Shown: piece after piece, positions 1 to 5,648 of the stretch
Layout of the letters: each line of letters begins with the position of its first letter
How positions within the stretch are numbered: the first letter of the stretch is position 1
Assembly: GCA_020059785.1 (NCBI GenBank)
Contig: JAGVBL010000336.1
Span: 1-8,805, forward strand
Direction: 5' to 3'
From: Ignavibacteriales bacterium
Lineage (GTDB): Bacteria; Bacteroidota; Ignavibacteria; Ignavibacteriales; Melioribacteraceae
DNA length: 8,805 nucleotides
Position numbers and translations under genes: made by a program
The notes under the pieces: generated by a model
Database searches by the model: none
What the model saw: only the letters and a program-made list of their open reading frames with translations
Told to the model about the DNA's origin: nothing

Positions 1-250
1 TCAGATCAACTATAAAAGGTTTGTGCCCCATTACCCTCAATGCTGCTGCTGCAAACAGAGCGCCTTCAAAACAGTTTGCTTTTTTACTCTTTATAATTTT
101 TCTGGGAGAGCAGGTTATATACTCCGGATTATAAGCTGTTCCGTTCAAAAAATGCTGAATACCCGCCGGAGATTTTAAGTTTTTTAGGAAATTTATCTCG
201 CCAACCGAAAATATTCCCGGTGTTTTTTTATTATTAATTTTAGGACTCAT
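1..250 (-). CDS. Conserved hypothetical protein with NCFEGA Cys motif, possibly transglutaminase-like (partial, C-terminus beyond left edge)
   Basis: An open frame reads leftward from an ATG at 250-248 through 83 codons and leaves the window without a stop, so only the N-terminus is present. The most telling stretch is around residues 54-83, where a Lys-rich segment leads into A-N-C60-F-E-G-A-L-F-A-A-A-A-L and then G-H-K-P-F-I-V-D-L. This pattern (Cys at a helix start, Ala-rich helix, then a strand ending in Asp-Leu) resembles a conserved bacterial family that I connect with transglutaminase/papain-like folds, where the Cys would be the nucleophile and the His and Asp would lie further on, outside the window. 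There is no signal peptide, so it is probably cytoplasmic. The start lies 9 bases after the stop of the upstream peptidase gene. An in-frame TGA just upstream (259-257) excludes a longer start, and the Shine-Dalgarno match is weak, so translational coupling is likely. Gene confidence is good; function is tentative. Confidence 0.7.
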   Translation of the reverse strand, partial: MSPKINNKKTPGIFSVGEINFLKNLKSPAGIQHFLNGTAYNPEYITCSPRKIIKSKKANCFEGALFAAAALRVMGHKPFIVDL

Positions 251-259
251 TAACGCTCA

Positions 260-1891
260 TCATAATTTTTCTGACTTAATTTCAATTCTATTCATCACTT
301 TATAAACCGGATACGGAAGGAATCCACCGCCCCATTGCGGCACAAGATAGTTATCGAAGAAATTCCAGTGAAGGAGCCCGTCGTCCGTTTCCGGCTCAAG
401 CAGATATGCCGCAACATTTGCAAGCGGCTGAGCTAAGCGGACAAGAATTGTCCCTTTATCAAACTTTTTCTTCTCGGCAACAAACTCTCCTTTTATAACA
501 TTGTTATAATGTCCCTGATTCAAACGCTGCTCTGGTTTCAATTCTTTTATTTTGAAAGTCTGAACCTGCAGCTCGGTATCCAATGAAAGTTTTTCAAACT
601 TTATTCCGTGTGTCTTTAAAATATTAACAACCTTTGGATCTTTCACTGTTAGTAGATAAGCATACGGAAGCTTTACTTGCTTTGTGGGCAGATAGTCGGC
701 TAAATAAGGAACAGTAACAACCTCCTTAATATCCGTAGGAAATAATCTTTCTCTACCGCTGGCATCTTTACGGGTTTCCAGCTCATAAGTGTTTACGGTT
801 ATCGGAACTTTTGTCGGCACAACTTTCGATTCGATTGCAAGGGAATCATTAACAGAAATATTATTACCGCGAGCAACTGTTTTTTCATCAACCTCTTTTA
901 ATACTTTTTTAATCTCACCTTTATTCGCAATTACATTTTCAACAATTGACCAGAGCAGATTGTATGTGCCGATTACACGGTCTTTAAACTCGGAATAAAC
1001 ATAATTTTCATTCAGAATTCCGATGCGGTTACGAAGCCCGACATAATTAACAATGTAGCGCGGTTCATAAGCATAAGAAATCCATCCTTTTGAAGGATCG
1101 CGCTGATCGACAAATTCACCGTAATAAAGATTCATTGTGTTATACTTATTAGATAATGTATTTGAAATTGCCGGCATCAACTTATCGCGCGTGTATGCAA
1201 TTAGCGAAGTATCGCCGGCGGGATTCATCATCCACGTAAATGAAACCGGCTCCTGACGGTACGACCCGTTTGTTGTATGAAGATCAACAAAAACCGAAGG
1301 ATCCCATTTATTAAATGCATCGAGCAGACCTTTAACTTCGGGTGTTTCAACTTTCATTGCATCGCGGTTCAAATCCAGATTCTGTCCGTTATAACGAATA
1401 CCAACGCCGTTCTTAGGTCCTTTCTGATGCGCACGGTTAGAAGTGCTAATTAACTCATTTCCATCCGCATTAAAAATGGGGCAAACCAATAGAACTACAT
1501 CGTTCAACAATTCTTTTCTGTTCAACAATAAATCCCGGACAAACATAAGTGCAGCTTCTTTACCTTCAACTTCTCCAGCGTGAATATTCCCTTGAATGTA
1601 AAGAACAATTCTTTTATCGTTCTTCAAATCATCCGGGGATTCTGGTAGTGGATTGCCGACAACCATTAAAGGTATGATCCGTCCTTCGGAAGAGACTGCC
1701 AAAGTTTCTATTCGGAAATTTTTTGAAAGCTTATTTAATGAGTTGATAAAATTTATTACATCATCGTAACGGGAAGTCGATTCGTAATTTGAGCTTTCCG
1801 CTACGGTTAACGGTAGTGTTTTATTCGATTGTCCTGTTAAAAGCGACCATGAAATAAAAAATAAAGCAAGAGCAAACAGTAAGCAGCGCAT
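260..1891 (-). CDS. Exported M14-family zinc carboxypeptidase
   Basis: This 543-residue protein starts with a signal peptide (residues 1 to about 20: Met-Arg, a long hydrophobic run, then Thr-Gly-Gln), so it should act in the periplasm or outside the cell, removing C-terminal residues from peptides. The M14 core can be followed in order: G-N-I-H104-A-G-E107-V-E-G gives the first two zinc ligands (HxxE). N-A-D-G-N is at 141-145. N-L-D-L-N175-R176-D matches the substrate-carboxylate-binding Asn-Arg pair. D-L-H205-T-T-N-G gives the third zinc ligand. I-L-N-E-N-Y-V-Y (292-299) places E295 as the likely catalytic Glu. All catalytic residues are therefore present and the enzyme is probably active. 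Residues after about 330 form an extra C-terminal region without a recognisable motif. The start is supported by AAGGATC about 7 bases upstream. The gene heads a two-gene minus-strand operon and is divergent from the DUF2891 gene. Substrate specificity cannot be read from the sequence. Confidence 0.95.
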   Translation of the reverse strand: MRCLLFALALFFISWSLLTGQSNKTLPLTVAESSNYESTSRYDDVINFINSLNKLSKNFRIETLAVSSEGRIIPLMVVGNPLPESPDDLKNDKRIVLYIQGNIHAGEVEGKEAALMFVRDLLLNRKELLNDVVLLVCPIFNADGNELISTSNRAHQKGPKNGVGIRYNGQNLDLNRDAMKVETPEVKGLLDAFNKWDPSVFVDLHTTNGSYRQEPVSFTWMMNPAGDTSLIAYTRDKLMPAISNTLSNKYNTMNLYYGEFVDQRDPSKGWISYAYEPRYIVNYVGLRNRIGILNENYVYSEFKDRVIGTYNLLWSIVENVIANKGEIKKVLKEVDEKTVARGNNISVNDSLAIESKVVPTKVPITVNTYELETRKDASGRERLFPTDIKEVVTVPYLADYLPTKQVKLPYAYLLTVKDPKVVNILKTHGIKFEKLSLDTELQVQTFKIKELKPEQRLNQGHYNNVIKGEFVAEKKKFDKGTILVRLAQPLANVAAYLLEPETDDGLLHWNFFDNYLVPQWGGGFLPYPVYKVMNRIEIKSEKL

Positions 1892-1922
1892 TTAGTGATC
1901 CTTTATTCTTTTTATTACTACA

Positions 1923-1954
1923 TAAAAATAAAATTGTTATTTTGATATAGCAAA
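1923..1954 (-). promoter_or_regulatory. Weak candidate promoter for the M14 peptidase operon
   Basis: Read on the minus strand, TTTG (1954-1951) is followed after 20 bases by TATTTTTA (1930-1923). This differs by one base from the Bacteroidota -7 element TAnnTTTG and has suitable spacing to a -33 TTTG. It would place the transcript start about 25 bases upstream of the peptidase ATG. The region is very AT-rich, so chance matches are common and the call is weak. Confidence 0.25.
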
Positions 1955-1992
1955 AAAATGTTGTGGATATTTGAATGTGAGTAGACCGCAGA

Positions 1993-2030
1993 TTTTTATG
2001 ATCGATTATGATGATGGAGGATCATAAAAA
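1993..2030. repeat. 11-bp perfect inverted repeat in the divergent intergenic region
   Basis: TTTTTATGATC (1993-2003) is repeated exactly in inverted form as GATCATAAAAA (2020-2030), separated by 16 bases. It sits between the divergent starts at 1891 and 2103, about 100 bases from the peptidase start and 73 from the DUF2891 start. Because no gene ends here, a terminator role is unlikely. A dimeric regulator's operator or a hairpin in the DUF2891 leader fits better. This is inference from position and symmetry. Confidence 0.5.
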
Positions 2031-2102
2031 AACATAACAATCTTAACAAATCAGTATTTCATTCAAAGTTTTATAAAAGCAAAAAGCTTGTAGTGAGGTT
2101 TT

Positions 2103-3206
2103 ATGAAAACAAAAACACTATTGATATCACTGTATTTCTTTAGTTCGGTTTTACTCTGCCAAACAGATTTTGAATTCGAGAAATTACAGTTAAATAAAGA
2201 AACAGCTGCCTCCTTTTCGAAACTTGCACTTAAATGTGTACAGAAAGAATATCCAAACAAGCTTGACCACGTAATGAATGATGAAAGCGAAGTTCTTTCA
2301 CCCTCCAAACTTCATCCGGCTTTCTATGGATGTTTCGATTGGCATTCATCGGTTCATGGTCATTGGATGCTTGTAAGATTATTAAAACTTTTTCCGGATT
2401 TAGAAACTGCTCCGGCTATCAGAAAAGCATTGAACGAAAATCTTACATCAGAAAATATAAGTAGTGAAGTCGAGTATCTTAATCAACCGAACAGAAAATC
2501 ATTTGAGCGGACATACGGTTGGGCATGGTTATTAAAATTAACAGAAGAACTTCAAAGCTGGAACGATCCTCAAGGGGAAATATGGTTGGAGAACCTAAAG
2601 CCGCTTGCTGAGGCAATCGTCCAAAGATACATAGAATTTCTTCCGAAGCAGAATTATCCGATACGGACAGGTGTTCATCCCAACACAGCTTTCGGTATTT
2701 CGTTTGCGCTCGATTACGCGCGGTCAACAAAAAATTATCAGCTCGAAACTCTTCTAACCGAAAGAGGAACGACATATTATTTTAATGATGAGGACTACGA
2801 TGCAAAATGGGAGCCGGGCGGCGAGGACTTCTTCTCCCCAGCACTAATCGAAGCTGATCTGATGGGAAGAATTCTTGAACCGAAACACTTTGCTGAATGG
2901 TTTAAAAAGTTTCTTCCCTGTATTGAAACTACAAAAAGTTTACTTGAACCCGCTGTAGTAACTGACAGAACCGATCCAAAACTTGTTCATCTGGATGGAT
3001 TGAATTTAAGCCGTGCTTGGTGTATGTTTGGAATAGCAAGTCATCTGCCCGAAAGCAATCCGCTTAGAAAAATTTTAACCGACTCTGCAATTAAACATGC
3101 AGAAGCGGGGCTGCAATATATTACAAGCGGTAATTACGAAGGAGAGCACTGGCTTGCCTCTTTTGCAGTTTATATGCTATCCGAAGCAAAATTAATTCTA
3201 AAATAA
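2103..3206 (+). CDS. Exported DUF2891-family protein
   Basis: This 367-residue protein has an N-terminal signal peptide (residues 1 to about 20, two Lys then a hydrophobic segment ending V-L-L-C-Q). The Cys follows Leu-Leu, not a Gly/Ala/Ser, so it is a poor lipobox and soluble export is favoured. The family hallmark is H71-P-A-F-Y-G-C-F-D-W-H81-S-S-V-H85-G-H87-W, the His-rich block that I recognise from DUF2891. Other conserved-looking blocks are Y-G-W-A-W-L-L-K-L (138-146), R-T-G-V-H-P-N-T-A-F (188-197), E-P-G-G-E-D-F-F-S-P (237-246), H-L-D-G-L-N-L-S-R-A-W (296-306) and G-E-H-W-L-A-S-F (347-354). The repeated helical blocks with conserved aromatic and acidic residues suggest an alpha/alpha-toroid fold of the glycan-processing kind, but no reaction is established to my knowledge. 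The start follows GTGAGG about 5 bases upstream. It may be cotranscribed with the carbonic anhydrase 76 bases downstream. Confidence 0.88.
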   Translation: MKTKTLLISLYFFSSVLLCQTDFEFEKLQLNKETAASFSKLALKCVQKEYPNKLDHVMNDESEVLSPSKLHPAFYGCFDWHSSVHGHWMLVRLLKLFPDLETAPAIRKALNENLTSENISSEVEYLNQPNRKSFERTYGWAWLLKLTEELQSWNDPQGEIWLENLKPLAEAIVQRYIEFLPKQNYPIRTGVHPNTAFGISFALDYARSTKNYQLETLLTERGTTYYFNDEDYDAKWEPGGEDFFSPALIEADLMGRILEPKHFAEWFKKFLPCIETTKSLLEPAVVTDRTDPKLVHLDGLNLSRAWCMFGIASHLPESNPLRKILTDSAIKHAEAGLQYITSGNYEGEHWLASFAVYMLSEAKLILK

Positions 3207-3282
3207 TTTTTGTGGAATTTGGTTTTTGTAGCATATTAATTTACTCCTAAATCACAAACGCACAAAAAGAAAGGATACAAAA

Positions 3283-3936
3283 ATGCGATTGCAGAAAATA
3301 TATTCTTCTTTACTATTTATTTTTATTACCACATCAATTTTTGCTCAACATGAAAATTCTTTATCGGCTGACGAATCATTAAAAAAATTAATGGCCGGTA
3401 ATAAGAGATTTACTGAGTTTACCCAAAATCATCCTCACCAAAACGAAGCAAGACTTAAAGAGGTTTCCTCTTCACAAAAGCCCTTTGCAATAATTGTCGG
3501 CTGTTCCGATTCCCGCGTTCCGCCGGAAATTATTTTTGATCAGGGAATTGGAGATCTTTTTATTATTCGCAATGCCGGAAACGTTGTTGATGATTTTGCA
3601 ATGGCAAGTATTGAATATGCCGTTGAACACCTTGATGTAAAGCTGATAATGGTCCTTGGTCACGAAAACTGTGGAGCGGTTGATGCTACAATAAAAGGTG
3701 GTCGCTTACCCGGTCATTTGAACAAATTGACCGATGAAATAGAACCATCAATACAATCTGCAAAACGAATTACCGGCGATCTATTAACAAATGTTATTTA
3801 CTCGAATACAAAAAGAATAGCCGGACAGATTAGTTCATCGGAGGAATTGCTGAAAGAATTTGTAGAACATAAAGGCTTAAAAGTCATTCCGGCATATTAC
3901 AATCTCGAAACCGGTAAAGTTGAAGTGATGGAATAA
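3283..3936 (+). CDS. Beta-class carbonic anhydrase, exported
   Basis: This 217-residue zinc enzyme interconverts CO2 and bicarbonate. The beta-class signature is complete: G-C74-S-D76-S-R78-V-P-P holds the first Cys ligand and the Asp-Arg dyad, F-I-I-R-N-A-G-N is at 93-100, and G-H127-E-N-C130-G-A provides the His and second Cys ligands. It should therefore be catalytically competent. Unusually for a beta-CA, which is most often cytoplasmic, it begins with a clear signal peptide (residues 1-22, hydrophobic core L-L-F-I-F-I, ending F-A-Q). It thus belongs to the periplasmic subgroup and probably helps supply or buffer inorganic carbon outside the inner membrane. AAAGGA about 8 bases upstream of the ATG supports the start. 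It lies 76 bases after the DUF2891 gene and 84 bases before the kinase fusion. No terminator is visible in either gap, so one transcript is possible. Confidence 0.95.
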   Translation: MRLQKIYSSLLFIFITTSIFAQHENSLSADESLKKLMAGNKRFTEFTQNHPHQNEARLKEVSSSQKPFAIIVGCSDSRVPPEIIFDQGIGDLFIIRNAGNVVDDFAMASIEYAVEHLDVKLIMVLGHENCGAVDATIKGGRLPGHLNKLTDEIEPSIQSAKRITGDLLTNVIYSNTKRIAGQISSSEELLKEFVEHKGLKVIPAYYNLETGKVEVME

Positions 3937-4020
3937 TATCAGTAAATAAATTGAATAATAGAAGCACTAAAAGTAATTTAAGCATGTAAAAAAATATTTT
4001 TTAAGAGGATTAGGTAAATC

Positions 4021-5364
4021 ATGTCCAAGTTTAAGTATGTAGTTAAAAGAAGCGGTGCTATTGTTCCATTTAATCCCGATAGAATTGCAAATGTAATTTA
4101 CCGAGCTGCAGTTTCTGTTGGAGGAAGAGATAAAGAAAAAGCAGAGGAGCTTGCTAAACAGGTTATTGAAATAATGGAACAAAATTTTGAAGAGGGATAT
4201 AAGCCACATGTCGAAGAGATTCAGGATATTATTGAAAAGGTTTTGATAGAAAATGGTCACGCTAAAGTTGCAAAGGAATTTATTTTATATAGAGAGGAGG
4301 CGGCACGAAGAAGAAGAGAGGACTCGCGCCATTTTTCTAAACCGAATGAAGTTGTTCCATGGAAGAAAGTCTGGCGCGCTCTCGATTGGGCCATAGCTCA
4401 CAATCTTCATACAGTGGAATCAACAAATCAAAGAATCCGAAACGGTGAGTTTCCTTATATTGTTCACGAAGCGGAATCTTTTTACGAAACACAGCTCGAT
4501 ACCGCGGCAGAATTAATAAAAGAAAGAAGCGCTGAACTTAAAATGGTGATGGTAAGCGGTCCGTCATCTTCTGGCAAGACCACTACAACTCTAAAACTTG
4601 AGCAGCGTTTAAATAAAATGGGAATGAATTTCGTCCCGTTAATTGTTGATAATTACTTCTTTGACCTAGAACTTCACCCTAAAGACGAATTCGGCGATTA
4701 CGATTTTGAAACTCCTCAGGCACTTGACCTTGAAATGATAAACGATCACCTTAAACGTCTTGCCGCCGGTGAAGAAGTAAAAATTCCTTATTACGATTTT
4801 AAAACGGGCAAAAGATTTCCAGATAGAACACCATTACAAATTCACGATCACGAAGTATTACTGATTGATAGTCTTCACGGTTTGTATCCGCAATTTAGTC
4901 AGGAGATTCCAGCTTCACAAAAGTTTAAGCTCTACCTCGAACCGCTTCTTCAGATGAAAATGCCGGATGGTCAGTATATCCGCTGGACAGATTTAAGGTT
5001 GATAAGAAGAATGCTTCGCGATTCCGTTCACAGGGCGTATAACCCGGAACAAACTTTATTGCATTGGCACTATGTTCGCTCATCAGAAAAAAGAAATATA
5101 CTTCCTTACTGCAACACGGCGGATTATATAATAAATACTTCTATGCCATTCGAGGTCCCAATTTACCGACCGAAGCTTCTCGATCACTTTAAGGAATGGG
5201 AAAAAAAATATGAGAGTGATCCACTAAGAGAGGATGCATATATCCGCGCATCGCGCACCAGAAAAATGCTCGAGGCAATTGAACCGGTTGAAGACGATTC
5301 ACCTATTCCCGGCGACTCTGTTCTGAGAGAGTTTATTGGTGGTAGCACACTCAGCTACCATTGA
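4021..5364 (+). CDS. ATP-cone domain fused to a uridine-kinase/phosphoribulokinase-like P-loop kinase
   Basis: This 447-residue protein has two recognisable parts. Residues 3-95 form an ATP-cone, the allosteric nucleotide-binding domain of ribonucleotide reductases and NrdR: V-V-K-R-S-G-A-I-V-P-F-N (7-18), R-I-A-N-V-I near 21, and the C-terminal helix with Y-R-E-E-A-A-R-R-R-R. After a linker, residues about 170-400 form a kinase of the uridine kinase type. Its Walker A is G180-P-S-S-S-G-K186-T187. D210-N-Y-F corresponds to the DxYY-like substrate loop, D-Y-D-F-E-T-P-Q-A-L-D (226-236) to the NFDxPxAxD motif, I-P-Y-Y-D-F (255-260) to the PxYD motif, L-I-D-S-L-H-G-L (281-288) to the second strand, and R-R-M-L-R-D-S-V-H-R (329-338) to the lid. 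Phosphorylation of a nucleoside or related alcohol, controlled by ATP/dATP binding to the cone, is the best inference; the substrate is unknown. It appears cytoplasmic. TTAGG or AAGAGG precedes the ATG. Confidence 0.88.
   Translation: MSKFKYVVKRSGAIVPFNPDRIANVIYRAAVSVGGRDKEKAEELAKQVIEIMEQNFEEGYKPHVEEIQDIIEKVLIENGHAKVAKEFILYREEAARRRREDSRHFSKPNEVVPWKKVWRALDWAIAHNLHTVESTNQRIRNGEFPYIVHEAESFYETQLDTAAELIKERSAELKMVMVSGPSSSGKTTTTLKLEQRLNKMGMNFVPLIVDNYFFDLELHPKDEFGDYDFETPQALDLEMINDHLKRLAAGEEVKIPYYDFKTGKRFPDRTPLQIHDHEVLLIDSLHGLYPQFSQEIPASQKFKLYLEPLLQMKMPDGQYIRWTDLRLIRRMLRDSVHRAYNPEQTLLHWHYVRSSEKRNILPYCNTADYIINTSMPFEVPIYRPKLLDHFKEWEKKYESDPLREDAYIRASRTRKMLEAIEPVEDDSPIPGDSVLREFIGGSTLSYH
5340..5360 (+). 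other. Hairpin directly before the kinase stop codon
   Basis: TGGTAGC (5340-5346) and GCTACCA (5354-5360) form a perfect 7-bp stem with a 7-base loop inside the last codons of the ATP-cone kinase, ending one base before its TGA. No T-run follows, so it is not a standard intrinsic terminator. It could stabilise the mRNA 3' end or be a coincidence of the codons. Confidence 0.4.
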
Positions 5365-5385
5365 TTGACTAACCTGTGACTTTTT

Positions 5386-5423
5386 GATAATCTTAAAACA
5401 AACCGTTTATTACAAAGATTATC
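5386..5423. repeat. 9-bp perfect inverted repeat downstream of the kinase gene
   Basis: GATAATCTT (5386-5394) pairs exactly with AAGATTATC (5415-5423). Within the 20-base loop, AAAC (5396-5399) can pair with GTTT (5405-5408), extending the hairpin. There is a T-run before the left arm but none after the right arm, so it is not a clear terminator for the kinase gene. It starts 22 bases after the kinase stop and could be an operator or a processed RNA 3' end. Confidence 0.45.
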
Positions 5424-5465
5424 CGAATGTAAAAGTATTGTAAAACTTACTTTTCGAGCTGAATT

Positions 5466-5529
5466 ACGCCCCGGACACTAATCTATTTTTATTAAGTTAG
5501 TCCCCGAAGCTTGGGGCATTTTCCGGCGT
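5466..5529 (+). other. Candidate structured RNA element (branched fold) in the 284-base intergenic region
   Basis: A locally GC-rich patch in an AT-rich gap can fold into a three-way arrangement. The outer stem is ACG plus CCGGA (5466-5468 and 5471-5475) with TCCGG plus CGT (5522-5529), leaving CC as a bulge. Inside it, ACTAA (5477-5481) pairs with TTAGT (5497-5501), and CCCCGA (5502-5507) pairs with TTGGGG (5511-5516). An alternative exclusive pairing exists: GCCCC (5468-5472) with GGGGC (5513-5517). Mutually exclusive stems are typical of leader RNAs that switch between two states. I do not recognise a known riboswitch class, and no covariation data are available, so this is a structural hypothesis. 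Confidence 0.35.
5502..5522 (+). terminator. Possible weak intrinsic terminator
   Basis: CCCCGA and TTGGGG (5502-5507 and 5511-5516, including one G-T pair) enclose a 3-base loop and are followed by CATTTT. The T-tract is short. If active, it would either end the kinase transcript about 140 bases after its stop or act as an attenuator for the downstream gene. It overlaps the branched element listed separately. Confidence 0.3.
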
Positions 5530-5535
5530 TATTAA

Positions 5536-5579
5536 GATCAACTACAATCAAGTTTAAGAAGCCTGGTTGTTAATAGATC
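5536..5579 (+). other. Second potential stem in the leader of the TIM-barrel gene
   Basis: ACAATCA (5544-5550) can pair with TGGTTGT (5564-5570), seven pairs including one G-T. The flanking GATC at 5536-5539 and 5576-5579 can close the base of the stem. It follows the branched element by only 6 bases, so the two could form one leader of about 115 bases ahead of the ATG at 5649. Confidence 0.3.
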
Positions 5580-5648
5580 GTTTTTCGCCCGCCTTAAACC
5601 TTCAAAAAAAATTTCACTATACACAATAATTTCACCGGATCATTTATA

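Noticed and set aside
789..998. Plus-strand open frame opposite the M14 peptidase gene
   Set aside because: It lies wholly inside a well-supported coding gene on the other strand and its composition is that of a shadow frame.
2103..2162. Lipoprotein signal on the DUF2891 protein (Cys near residue 19)
   Set aside because: The residues before the Cys are V-L-L. A lipobox needs Gly, Ala or Ser just before the Cys, so an ordinary signal peptide is more likely.
2063..2775. Two minus-strand open frames opposite the start and middle of the DUF2891 gene
   Set aside because: Both overlap a gene with a clear signal peptide and family motifs, and neither has a recognisable domain.
3472..4260. Minus-strand open frames opposite the carbonic anhydrase and the ATP-cone
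   Set aside because: They are low-complexity Asn/Phe/Leu-rich translations typical of antisense frames in AT-rich genes.
5466..5529. tRNA or tRNA-like gene suggested by the branched fold
   Set aside because: There are no conserved T-loop or D-loop bases, no anticodon stem of the right size and no CCA-proximal acceptor stem of 7 bp.
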